A DNA stretch of 64,000 bases from Megaleporinus macrocephalus (Eukaryota; Chordata; Actinopteri; Characiformes; Anostomidae), in contig CM038718.1 of the NCBI GenBank assembly GCA_021613375.1, positions 43,918,166-43,982,165 on the forward strand. The letters run 5' to 3'. Below the pieces are notes generated by a model that was given only the letters and a program-made list of their open reading frames with translations, ran no database searches and was not told the origin of the DNA. A program made the translations under genes and the position numbers. Below, one piece after another: positions 10,432 through 22,107 of the stretch. Position 1 is the stretch's first letter; each line of letters begins with the position of its first letter.

Positions 10432-11589
10432 CTTTAGTTTATTAAACAATATGCAAGTAATCATAACTATCTAAGAACAATTATATGTGTTTATGCCTGG
10501 CATTATAAGGCAATATATGCCATATAGTGCTACATAAATGTATTTATATAACATTATGAATACCAAGCATTCTTATTTTTAATGTATCCTGATGTAAAAA
10601 TGTAATGTAATTTTGGGCCAGATCTATTAGTCTGTTTATTATGAAGTCTTAACATAATGTAAACTTACAGCAGCTGTTTTGATAAAATAGTCACAGGGTT
10701 TAGTTCTATCTTCTTTATTATGCCAGAGTCTCAGTGTATGAGAATTTGAACTTTATTGGGAATAATAAAAGCAAAAACGACGACATGGTGTGGTTGATCA
10801 TGTTGAAAGGAGAACAAGGACAAAGGGCTTACAGAATATTGCCTGGCTGTGAAAAAAGGGGCCTCGGTTGGTCTCGGCTTCTCTGAACATTGTGGTGTGT
10901 CAGATAAAGGGTGGTTAGTGGCGGCGCTGCCTCTGCGGATCGTGCGCGAGCTGAAGCGCGGTTCGGGCCATGCGCAGGAGGCAGAGCCCCGCGCTGTCAC
11001 ACTCACCCATCACGCTGCACTGCTCTAAGACACACTGACAGCCAGGAAAAGAAAGCATCCCAGGCCCATCACAGCTTCTGATTCACTGCAGCCTGCAGTG
11101 CTGGCCTGTCCCAAAGTCGCCTTTGATATATGGTAATCGCAGTGCGTGTGCGTGCGAGCACTTATTCTGCTTTTTGGCAGATCTGTGTGTGCGAGCACAT
11201 GTCTATGCATGTGTGTGTTCATATGTGACATCTTACACAAGACATTCATCTCAGAGTGCCACCAGGTTGTTAGTTAAACGGGATTTGCAACTATATGTCA
11301 ACATTTGTGGATAATTCATTCGCTGGCGTGTGAACGGAGGAGTTTGGTGTGAAAAGGTTAATTGCAGAGAAACTTACAGGCTCAGATTTCTTAGCTGTGG
11401 TGGTGATGGGAACCAGAGTAAACATGCCTACAACACAAATATAGCCATTTAATTATCTATTTAATCCCATTTAATCTATATTATCAAAACTACCAGTGAA
11501 CCTACTGATGGGACAATATAAAATGTAAACAAATGTCTTCTTTAGGGACTATTTTGGCTGTGTGAAGCCCCTCTTACAACTATTATTAT
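10431..11589. other. Intergenic, with a small CpG-rich patch
   Basis: No convincing coding frame. 10915-10990 is unusually CpG-rich for this AT-rich area and contains CATGCGCAG, close to an NRF1-type site. The rest is ordinary intergenic sequence with GT-rich stretches at 11130-11225. Confidence 0.45.
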
Positions 11590-11818
11590 TAATATAACTA
11601 CTATTATTATAGTCTCCTCACAGCAAGACGATCCGAGTTGGATTCCCGGTAGTTGTAGTATGCATGTTCTTCCCGTGCTTGAGTGGGTTTCCTCTGGGTA
11701 TGCGATGGACTGGCCACCTGTCCATGGTGTACCCAGCCTATGTCCGATGACGCTGGGAATGGCCCCAGCCCCCCTGACCCTGACTAGCGAGATAAAGCAG
11801 AAGATAATTGATGGATGG

Positions 11819-11826
<8 letters not shown>
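11590..11826 (+). mobile_element. SINE-like repeat, copy 1
   Basis: Contains GAGTTGGATTCCCGG (similar to a tRNA B box), then GCATGTTCTTCCCGTGCTTG and GGACTGGCCACCTGTCCATG, ending GATAATTGATGGATGG. A common fish SINE-like repeat has the same order of blocks (recall, not searched). A diverged second copy is at 30880-31095. Confidence 0.7.
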
Positions 11827-11878
<52 letters not shown>

Positions 11879-11879
11879 G
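11819..11879. repeat. (ATT)n microsatellite at the SINE tail
   Basis: About 20 ATT units directly after the SINE 3' end, as is common for SINE tails. Confidence 0.95.
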
Positions 11880-12701
11880 CATGAATAGTTTTCTTCCAGA
11901 ATCTTCTGTCACATCTTTGGGTCTTCACACTTCCGAATAGCTGGTTTATGATTCATTATATCGTGTCAATCCGACTCATAGCTGGTCATCCTCTTTTACT
12001 TTCAACTCTTCCAAGCATAATAATCTTTTCCAACCAATTGGTTCTTCTCATAATATTTCCAAAGATTTGCCTATCTGGGTGTTTGCTCATCAATATTTCT
12101 TATATACTATGACCATCTGTTAAAAAAGCTAGTTTAAACAGATGACTGTCATATAGCTTATGGTGGGAACCTCCCAAGGAAATCTGTCCCATGCCCAGAA
12201 GATAACGACCAAGCCATACAGTGTCATAAAGGCCAGCTGGACTTAAATAGGATGTATTTGCTGGCTGAATGAGACCTTCTCAGAGCATGTCTGTTCCACG
12301 GTATCTTCAAGAATAAGGCATATACTCTGAACTGGTCTCTCTCTTCATTGTAACGGCAAGAAAATAAGTTAAAACACGGGTTCTGAATGAGATATGAGGC
12401 TTGATTTGGTCCAGGATCCATTTGTTTGCTTTCTTTGCCGTCCAAGGTCCTCTCAAAGTCAAGATAAAGAACCACAGAGAAGAACACAGCCTGGACAATT
12501 TTGATCTTTGTTTATAGAAACAAATTGTTGCATTTGAAGATATTTTCAAGCTCCCCCCGTCCTGGTTCTTCTGGCCTCCAATCTGCATCATGTTTCGTCA
12601 TTCCTGGATACTCTGTTGGAATTATTGATCTAAGTAAACCTGTAAACCAAAAAAACTGTGAACCATTTCTACTCCATCAATAAAAAATCATAGTCTTCTA
12701 G
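11880..12701. other. Intergenic, no gene seen
   Basis: Open frames here are short, overlap on both strands and resemble nothing I know. Confidence 0.5.
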
Positions 12702-12925
12702 TATATCCTCACTGTCCAAAGTAAAACAACTTTACAGGAGAGGACAAAAATGTTCTTAACTTTCAATGTCAGTTAATGTAAAAATGTTTTATTGTGATTT
12801 ACAAGTGTTTCTGGAACATTTCTAATGGTCTATTCATCGTGAAACTTTCAGCATTCAAGCGACACGGAAAAATGAAACTCTACCAAAATTAAGTTACATG
12901 TTTTTCTTTGGACAGCCACGATATA
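12702..12925. mobile_element. MITE, 224 bp, terminal inverted repeats
   Basis: The left end TATATCCTCACTGTCCAA is an inverted match of the right end TTGGACAGCCACGATATA. Internal hallmarks shared with other copies in this window are ACTTTACAGGAGAGGACAAA, TAATGGTCTATTCATCGTG and ATGTTTTTCTTTGGACAG. Non-coding. Confidence 0.75.
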
Positions 12926-14940
12926 TCATATTTTATTCATGAGACTTGCTTTCAGTTATTTAAAGAAATCTCCAGGGACATTATTCCACACTGCCCAAAT
13001 TCAGTGTTAGAAGCTGCTTTAACATGTTCTTCTTCCCAACATCCAAATAACCCCAAACTCAGTCAGTGCTGTTGAGGTTCTGGACACTGGGGTGGTAAGT
13101 CCATTGTTCTGAGAACACCAGCAGTTTCTTTGTTTGATGTATCTGTATCTCCTTTTGTCAGTGAGGAGCTTCTTGGGCCTTCTCACAGTGGAAGGATGGA
13201 CAGAAACACCTATAGATGTTCTCAGATCTGAAGCAGGAGTGGAGCTTGATGTTCTCCTCTCTCTTAAAGATACTGTTTATCTGATAGGGACGTTGTTGGT
13301 AACTAACACAACCATGCACAGCTATATTGTTATTAGTTTTTTGTAGATTTTTGGCACTTAACTCATCCCAGTTTTTGAAATATCTCCAGCTCCAGATTAT
13401 CCGGTCTAATTGTGTGATTTGGGATTGTATACAGCTTTTTGATAGGATGCATGGATTCCGGAGAACAACAGATTTTTTTCTGGATTTTTCCCCATAGAGA
13501 ATGAATAGGATGGAAAAGTGCATGCCAGTCTACTGAACTTCTTGCTCGACCGACAGACACCGCTTCACATACACTGACTCAGGACCGACCCCCGACCACG
13601 ACTGCAGTGTTGGTTTGACCCTCACTCCATCCCCACTTTTTCCCATAGAGTCCCATTCATTTTTGTCATGGATGGGTCTAGTGGAGGATCCAAATGCAAG
13701 GTGTATTTTATTTATTTATTACTTTCTTGTAAACCTTTACTTTTCTTAACAGAAACTTTTCTTTGAGATCTTTTCTCTCCCTTTTTCTTTTATTAATTTC
13801 TTCTTTTCTTTAAATACCCACCTTTTCCAGTCACCCCTCTAAAAAGGTGCGACCGTGAGCGAAGCTTGAAGCTGGGTTTTTATGCCCTGTTTCACAGGTG
13901 CTGCTGGTTGGCCTTGATCAGCACTGTGCATTCTGGGACTAGGAGTTTTTTGACCCAACTCCACCATTTCTAACCCTGTGCCAACCAGTCCCCCTGCTGG
14001 CAGCTGGCGGCACAGCACCACCCCTTACAATTTTTGGCCGAACCCAAAAATCAAGCTTTCGTTAAACTTACAGCCACCAAACTGCATATACTCACTCAGG
14101 GCAGGTCTCTAAAAAGACTGACCCGCACTCCTCTACTTGTTGTTTTTTCATCCCTCGTTCCTCACACTGCTTAAGCACACCCTGCATTTCCCACATTTCT
14201 AGTTTCTTCTTATTCTTTTGTTTCTTCATCCTTAGTGGATTTTTTTTACATGCAATATATTCAGAAATATCCTGTGAAAGTAACTCATAGTCGACTGGAA
14301 ATGGAATAAATTATAGGTGGTCGCTGCATTTTGCTCTGTACAATAGAATCTAAAGTTGTTTACACTTTTTTTACCATTGAATTCTAAATAATAAGAGGAA
14401 TTGTCGACAATTGACTTTCATGTATTAAATTTATGTCACATTTGTTCAGAGACACAGAAACAGATTCATTTGTAAGAAAGATTTGTGAAAAATCTGCTTT
14501 CAGTTTGCATGCGTTTGTATGCGTGCATACATTAGCATGCATTAGTGCCTGGATGAGCGCATGTGTGTCAGTGTTTCCTCCTGAACCTGAAGGCAGAGTG
14601 AGTTATTCCATAGCTCACAGTGGTTTGAGCCTCTGCTGTCTGTGCCTTGTTCTTCACCTGAGTGTGCCAGAGCATCTGTAATGAAGTGTAGACCAGCCCC
14701 TGGCCGGCACTCAATGAACAGTAAATGCACACTGGCAAAACTGACACAACTCATTTCCAGCTCAGACCCTCCGAGCACACAGCTCTAAATCCGCAGCCCT
14801 GCAGAGGAGCTATTTCAGGCACGGAGGGACAGAGTACTGCCTGCATAGTACAATTTCAACACAAATATTTCTTATATATATGTTTCTGCTTGTTCGCTTG
14901 TTATTTTACAGTGACAGAAATCTTAACCACCTTAAACCTA
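12926..14940. other. Intergenic, probably old repeats in part
   Basis: 12960-13330 and 13440-14050 have the look of old interspersed repeats. For example, 13630-13660 repeats the CCCATAGAG phrase seen at 13489-13498. I cannot name the families. 14430-14860 looks like single-copy sequence. No gene supported. Confidence 0.35.
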
Positions 14941-14958
14941 TACATCAGAGTAACAGCC

Positions 14959-15010
14959 ATCTATCTATCTATCTATATCCAATGTCATCCCATATAGAAT
15001 ACAAGTACAA

Positions 15011-15094
<84 letters not shown>
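14959..15094. repeat. (CTAT)n and (TA)n microsatellites
   Basis: A short CTAT run at about 14960-14980, then about 40 TA units at 15014-15094. Confidence 0.95.
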
Positions 15095-15097
<3 letters not shown>

Positions 15098-15461
15098 TAT
15101 ATTTCTGTCTAATATGCATATATTTCTGTATATCCCAAAATTTATGTTTACAATATATGTCAATATATTCAATGTATTCATAATAAAAATGTATGTGCAT
15201 AGACTTTCTCATATTCAAAATATATGCGCAATTTCCCAAATGGAATGAATATATATGCACTTAAATATTTAAAATGTATAGACAATGTGTGTCAATACAT
15301 TTATTTTTTTCCCCATGCAAAATTAACATATATGGACATATATGAAAATTTTATATTCATAAAAACTGATGTTATAGATCTTTTTTTTTGTCTTCCTTGT
15401 CTTTATACACATGTATGTCAATATCATTGAAATATTCCCACACAGCATAAAACTTAAATCT

Positions 15462-15620
15462 TGGCTGTCCAATGAAAAACAAGTATGGCATTTTTACAAA
15501 ACGGAATTCTTTCCAAGCTAGTTTGGAGCATTTCTATTGGTCCATTCATTATGAAATGTTCATGCAATGTAAACAACAGCTGTCATATCTGAACAATGTT
15601 GAAACATAAAAACGGCGATG
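15462..15620. mobile_element. MITE, degraded copy
   Basis: It begins with GGCTGTCCAATGAAAAACAA and contains GGAGCATTTCTATTGGTCCA, AATGTAAACAACAGCTGTC and a final GCGATGATATG. This is the order of the family at 15757-16003, but the middle is shortened. Confidence 0.65.
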
Positions 15621-15756
15621 ATATGTGTATACATTTCATTTTCTAAAAATATGAAAATAGAAATGCAATATATTTAAACATGCATACAGAATAGAAATAT
15701 AGATTCTCCTATTCTAAGTAGAAAATATGATGTAAATGTAAATTTCTTTATACCAA

Positions 15757-16003
15757 TATATCATCGCTGTCCAATGAAAAACAAGTCTCTCCAAAATGGC
15801 AACTTAACAGGAGAGTCCAAAAACTGTCTTGACTTTTAATGTAAGTCAATGGAACCAAGCTATTTTAAAGCATTTCTATTGGTCCATTCATCGTCATTAA
15901 ATTTTTTCCACAATGTAAACAGCTACTCCATTTAATTGATGTAAATAAATAGAAATTGACCTAAACTGAAATACATGTTTTTCATTGGACAGCGAAAATA
16001 TAC
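15757..16003. mobile_element. MITE, best complete copy (about 247 bp)
   Basis: The left end TATATCATCGCTGTCCAATG followed by AAAAAC is mirrored at the right by GTTTTTCATTGGACAGCG followed by AAAATATA, giving terminal inverted repeats of about 26 bp. The interior has TGTAAGTCAATGGAACCAAG and TTCTATTGGTCCATTCATCG. It has no coding capacity, so it depends on an unknown transposase. Confidence 0.8.
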
Positions 16004-16199
16004 TATGTAAGTCTGTATGTTTAATGTATTTACATAGGGAATAAAAGTACATGCATGTTAAAAATATGCCCAATATATATTAAGATATTAATTTCATTTG
16101 CATACAGTATGTTTGCATGTATTTCAGTATATCCAAAATTTAAAAGCAATATACATCAACATATGTGTTGTTAGAGTTTTATATAATAATAGTTAAACA

Positions 16200-16730
16200 G
16201 GAGATAACAGAGTCCTGCAGAGCCTGGGGTCGCTCAGTGCATCATCATTAGCAATGTCTATAAATAGCCCTATTTTCACATGAGCATGAGATTTACAACG
16301 TGAATGGATGTTTTGGAGGCTCAGAAAGAGTCAACCTTCACACCGACCCTCCTCACCACTCTAACCCTGAGCGTCTTGATCCTCGCAGATTCCTTCTTCC
16401 TATTCCGCCCCATGATGTCTGCTTAGCATGCAGCGTTCTGTCTGCATTGTAATCGGCTGTGACTCCTCAATGAGCCGTCGGCGTAACACAGAGATGTTAT
16501 GAGCTGTGACACACGACGAGAGGCAGGCTCCAGCAACAAAAGGTCGCCAGGGACAGGCCTCTAATGAATACAAATATACTCTTTCAGTCATTCGCAGGAA
16601 GATGTGTCGCACACGACGCCATTGCTGCTGATGTCTTTTTCTTTTTTTCAAGGGTGCTTCACAGCGAAGGCGTTGGGGACAAAAACGGGGCAGAGCAGGG
16701 TTGAATTAGGCGGGAACAGCGAATAGAAAT
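16200..16730. other. Low-repeat block, possible conserved noncoding element
   Basis: Higher GC than its surroundings and free of recognisable repeats. Contains CTATAAATAG at 16258-16267, a perfect match to the MEF2 consensus. No coding frame is convincing. A regulatory role is inference only. Confidence 0.35.
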
Positions 16731-17244
16731 CTGTATGTATTTAGACGTGAACCAAATTAAATGAACTGAATCATGACCACCTCGGTGGAGCTGCATAGAT
16801 TAGAATTCATTTGTCTTTCTGCAACTTAGCGCCATGTTTCTGCTGATGAAAGGGAGGAGCAAGTATCGACCAAACAGTTTTTCAAGACAGTTATAGGTCA
16901 CAGAAAATGTGTTGGAACCAAAAATGAGATTTAACCAAACCTGAATTTATATCATCAAATCAAATGTTGACTACTTTACCCAATTATTTCAAACAGTGAA
17001 ATAATTTTCAAACCCCAAAAAGTATATATGAAGTATGTATTTTAGAATTTAGAATATATATATATGTCCTATATGTACATCTATATAGCTATATGCACAG
17101 TTTTCTAGGACAGTTATTGCTCAAGGTAATGTGTTGGGACCAAAAATAAGATTTTTGTCAGGATTTAAAGATTTACACATAAAAGTACATGTGTATACAT
17201 ATCCAAAATTTGTGCAATGCATCAATATATTCAGTGTTTATATA

Positions 17245-17315
<71 letters not shown>

Positions 17316-18304
17316 CCTCATTTATATGGTACATTATATTGTCCCAATCTCAAAAATGTAAAAATTAAAATAGTAAAAAAAATTGTTAGATTGTTTACTG
17401 AAACAGTAAAAAGCCATATTTCAGCTACACCTCTGCTTTTAAAGATTTAGATATAAAAGTTCAGGTGCTTACATTTGTTCATACCCAATATATGTGCAGT
17501 ATGTCAATATATTCAGTGAGTTTATAAGCATGATAAATGTATGCGATTATATTATAATCTATATGTACATATGTTTTTCAAGCTATAGCTCAAAGAAAAG
17601 TGTTGAGATTTTACCAAGCAAACAGATTTGGAGGAATGAAATCTCCAAAATGGCAGTTTTATAGGAAAGGACAAAAAACTGTCTTTACTTAACATGTAAG
17701 TCAGTGCAACCAGAATGTTTTCATATATATATAGTAGATATTTACAAGGATTCTGTAATGATTTATTCAAACTTAAGGCAATAATAGAGATAAATATATA
17801 TATAATAAATTATATATACAATATACCATATACTTCTCATTTATATGGTATTTTTATTGTCCCAACATCTAAAATTTTAAAATATTCTGTTTTTTAAAAA
17901 ATATTTTTTTTAATGTTTGTTAGAATTAAAAGATTTAGATATAAAAGTCACTACTGAAACACAAAAAGCCTTATTTTAGCTACACCCCTGCATAAGACTG
18001 CATATCTGCTGCTCATAGGCACAGTGTGGGCAGTTAGATCCCATTGTTTCAAAGTGGGTAAATGTAAAAATGTTCAAATCATCTGAAAATCATTGTGGAA
18101 CATTAAGAATTGTCACCACTGAAACAAATTTTCAGCAAATCAATCTATGGAAAATTATCATGATGTACTGTATGTACAACAGCTTTGTTTGCTAGTCATA
18201 TACTGGCCTCTGTATTTGAGTTCTGATGAAAATGGTTAAATTGTAATTACTGCAACGTTCAGTAAAGTTTTGGTAGTGTTGTGATTGTTGTGGTAGAAAT
18301 TTAG
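16731..18304. other. AT-rich intergenic with (TA)n and MITE fragments
   Basis: (TA)n at 17249-17313. A fragment of the MITE family lies near 17570-17720 (CTCCAAAATGGCAGTTTTAT, then a CTTTACTT/GTAAGTCAGTGCAACCAG block). The rest is AT-rich without coding signal. Confidence 0.6.
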
Positions 18305-18410
18305 GGTCAAGTCAAGTCAATGTTTATTTATAAAGCACGTTTTAAAGACTGTAGAAACAAACCAAAGTGCTGTACAAGTCAAGATAACAGCAAATAATAT
18401 AAAAAAATAA

Positions 18411-18497
<87 letters not shown>
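18305..18497. repeat. Dispersed fish repeat end plus (TA)n
   Basis: 18305-18380 begins AAGTCAAGTCAATGTTTATT and goes on AAAGCACGTTTTAAA, resembling a very common fish repeat. A related repeat sits in the opposite orientation at 56940-57265. It is followed by about 40 TA units at 18418-18497. Confidence 0.65.
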
Positions 18498-19183
18498 TAT
18501 AAACTAACCAAAAACTATCAATACACTCACAGCAAAATGACCGGCTATTAAATTCTGCCTTTAAACTATTTCCATAGAATGAAACACATTGCTTTTGTAG
18601 CTACTGCTGGTAGCTCTGACACACTTTCAGTGTCACCCCATTTCAGTGACAGTGAAAAATGACAGTCATTAACAGCGTTTGTGTAGCGCTGCTGCTTAAC
18701 ATTTCACTTTGAAGGGCTACACCAGCAGCTGCTCTATGGTGTAGCAAATAGAGAAACTATTAGGCTGAAAATGACATTGACAAATTTGCGCCTATGCAGT
18801 CTGTAGCTAGACCTTTACGATGATACGACCAGGGAAGCCTCAGAGATGTTAAGGTGTTGCTGAGAAAAAAAATAGAGTGAGACAAAAATAAAGCTGAGAC
18901 AAAAATATATTAATTATTTAAATAGAAGTAAATAAAGATGCCTTTAAGAAAAACATTTTACATAGATAAAACCTATTGATTCTATATTAGGGATGAGTCT
19001 AATGATGTCTAGCCAGACAGTACTGTATTTACTGTGTTTGGCCACACCCACTTTCAAGCGTGTGTTTGTTCCACCTTTGTGTTAGAACTTCCGGTCAGCT
19101 AACCTAAATGAATACAGTTACATGGGAGGAGACCAGAGAGACAGTAAGAAGTTCTAATGGTACAACACTATCTCCTCCGAGGT
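18498..19183. other. Intergenic, nothing recognised
   Basis: No gene, no tandem repeat and no recognisable element. Confidence 0.5.
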
Positions 19184-19484
19184 AATAACACAGTGGGTGG
19201 GTGATATGAGAAGGTGGTCTGAGGTTAATAACACAGTGGGTGGGTGGTATGAGAAGGTGGTCTGAGGTTAATAACACAGTGGGTGGGTGGTATGAGAAGG
19301 TGGTCTGAGGTTAATAACACAGTTGGTGGGTGATATGAGAAGGTGGTCTGAGGTTAATAACACAGTGGGTGGGTGATATGAGAAGGTGGTCTGAGGTTAA
19401 TAACACAGTGGGTGGGTGGTATGAGAAGGTGGTCTGAGGTTAATAACACAGTGGGTGGGTGATATGAGAAGGTGGTCTGAGGTT
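19184..19484. repeat. 43-bp minisatellite, 7 copies
   Basis: The unit begins AATAACACAGTGGGTGGGTG and continues RTATGAGAAGGTGGTCTGAG plus GTT. Copies start at 19184, 19227, 19270, 19313, 19356, 19399 and 19442 with only a few substitutions. Confidence 0.97.
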
Positions 19485-19637
19485 ACTTATGGAGACATGT
19501 TTAATTACTCTGTACTCTCGGAAGGTGTAGACGGTTCAGTAATGAAAAACTATAAAAGTACTGAAGCGTATCAGTACCTGCACAGTGAGAAGGTGGGCGT
19601 GTCCTCCTACACACAGACGGTGAGTTTATATTTCTGA
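19470..19637 (+). pseudogene. Possible fragment of a SWIM-type zinc-finger-like gene family common in fish
   Basis: Translation gives TYGDMFNYSVLSE then KNYKSTEAYQYLHSEKVG. This resembles the pre-SWIM segment (NYKSLEAYxYF/L...GxV) of a multicopy fish protein family that I know only from predicted proteins. After VGVSSYTQT comes a GTGAGT that could be a splice donor at about 19620, and 19640-19700 can be read PVKPKSSQLPEPLCVGV, reminiscent of the family's next segment, before stops. No start, no zinc ligands and no complete exon structure are visible. A chance match is possible. Confidence 0.3.
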
Positions 19638-19639
19638 AA

Positions 19640-20989
19640 GCCGGTTAAACCCAAGTCCAGCCAGCTGCCCGAGCCACTCTGCGTGGGTGTCAGTTACAGT
19701 CCAGATAGCCTAGTGCGGTGGTGACTGATCAGAAAACAGTTACTGAACTGATAGACTCACCAGCACCCGACACGTCTGCTTCCTCAGAGCTTCATAGTCG
19801 AGACATTTCTCTGGATAAGGAAGCTCTGGTGCTGGTTCTCCTCCACAGAATGGTAAGAGCAGACATACAGAGGTTTGGGTGGAGGTTTTAAATTAGAGCT
19901 TCAGTCATAGACGCAGGTGGTCTTCTTTGGAAGGTGGCCCCCCAACACTCTTTATGAGCTGTGTTCGTAACTCTGTTGTTTAAGCCAAGTTTTTCTCTTC
20001 TTCCAATTACTGACTCCCTCTAACTGAACATCTTATGCTGGTCATTTTATGTTTGTTGTCGTTTTGCTTGTAATTAGTATCAATGTATTCGTGGGCTCAC
20101 CGGAAGAGTAACACAGAGTAAACAAAGATGCCCCTCCCCAGTGTTGTCATGGAAAACAGCATGAATAACATATAGCACAGGATATATAACACTGTACAAT
20201 ATACTAAGCATAATAAATGACTATAACTAAGTAATGTATGATTCATTAATTTTAATCTTATAATCACACAGCCTACGTCACAGTGTAGACATGATACATC
20301 GTGAGCAGCACTCCTAAAGAGACCTGACCTATATTCACCTGCCTGTTTACTCAGGAAATTAACAAGACATTATCAGAATCTTATAGCTGATTGGAATCCT
20401 GATGGATTTTTGCTATAAAACAATATTGAATCTATACTGAAGATGGCTGACTGGCTGACTGGTGTGGCCAGAATGCTGGCCATGCTTCATTATAGGGTAG
20501 CACTGGCCACGTCTGGTCACCACTACGCTCTGCTCTTCCTAAAACAAAACATTCCAACAGCAGATCATGAAGTAGCTAAATGTTAATATTGCCTACGATG
20601 AACAGTTTTAGCTTTTTAACCCTTTGATGCACAACCTGAGTCAAAAGTGACCCAAGGTTTTACTCTCTATATCTTTGCAGTAAATTCAAGAGTCTGTGAA
20701 TTCCTTAATGTACTTGTTTTTGATCATTACAAATACATGTATCAGTTTTATTAGTTTTACTTTTTTAATTAAAGTCATGTTTGTATCACTGCCCTTCTAA
20801 CACACAACATGGCTCAGAATTTGATAGGAACTACTGACATTTGTAAACATTTGCAGTCAGAAACATGTTTACACAAACTATTTTTGATCATGAGATAAAT
20901 AAATAAGAATTAAAATAATGATTTAATGAACGCTTGAAACATTAAATAATGGAATAAACTGATTTCAATAGATTTACCAAAGAGATACT

Positions 20990-20994
<5 letters not shown>
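19640..20994. other. Intergenic, nothing firm
   Basis: No coding signal beyond the short SWIM-like stretch noted above. 20620-20690 may be an old dispersed repeat (unproven). Confidence 0.45.

Positions 20995-21065
<71 letters not shown>
20995..21065. repeat. (TA)n microsatellite
   Basis: About 35 TA units. Confidence 0.98.
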
Positions 21066-21070
<5 letters not shown>

Positions 21071-22047
21071 TTACATTTTTGTCATTGTATTTTTTTGTCA
21101 TTGTAGACTTTTTCTAATTATTTTGAATGGGACAACTGTATAAATAATGAACATAACACGTGATAATTTATTTTATTTTTTAAAAATAATACATTTTTTG
21201 ATGTTAACTTTAATGTACTATATATAATCTAGTATTTTTTTATTTAATACTAGATATATACATATAAAATGTATAAATCCATTTTTTTGGTTACTTAGAC
21301 ATAAATGTGAACTAAATTGAACCCCATGTTAAAATATACTCATTTGTAAAGCAACATTTTCTGCATTACAAGAATTTTAAAAACTCAATCATACGGTTAT
21401 ACAAATGTAAGTGTATAATTGGTTGAACTCAGTCTAACTGAACTAGACACACCCAGACTAGATTACTGCCAGTTGTGTTACATCTAAACATCACATAAAT
21501 AGAAATTTTCCATTAATGTAAAATAGCTGATATACTGATAATCTGAAACCCTTCAAATGTGACAAGTATGCAGCAGTCGAGGGAGCTAATACTTGTCCAC
21601 AGCACTGTAATATAACATATACAGCAGAATTGTGATGTTTGCATTTTTAATACACAGTTCTGTTTTGCATGTGTAGGCTGAGCGAGGAGAGTCTGAGAAA
21701 CACAGTCCTTTGTGTTAAATTCTCGAGGGTGTAGGATGTAAGAAGCAGTTTGTTTGACAGACCCTTCATGTTTCCCTAAGAGCTGACACGGATGTCTGCT
21801 TGCACTCTGCCACCCCACCCCCACCACCCCGCCCCCCACCTTACCAGAACAGAACTGTTTGCCATGTCATAAAAAGAGGAAAACAGGGGTAAAGCAGTCG
21901 CACATACGCCCTGAGCGTACAGACTCATCTTAACTAGAGATGATTTTCTATTTAAACAGAGTTCCTGCACACACAGCACACCGTACACTGCTGAGATTCA
22001 TTCACACAGTAATCAGTGGATTTAGGCCTACATGGTTCCAGTGCAAG

Positions 22048-22078
<31 letters not shown>

Positions 22079-22107
22079 TATATTATATATATATGAAGAG
22101 AGAGAGA
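21066..22107. other. AT-rich intergenic ending in poly-A
   Basis: Includes a C-rich patch at 21810-21842 and an A-run of roughly 30 at 22046-22074 followed by TA and GA runs. No gene seen. Confidence 0.55.

Noticed and set aside
11590..11826. Possible tRNA gene
   Set aside because: Only a B-box-like phrase is visible. No cloverleaf or A box fits, and the rest matches a SINE-like repeat.
13839..14021. Short minus-strand frame
   Set aside because: Lies in probable old repeat sequence with no similarity that I can recognise.
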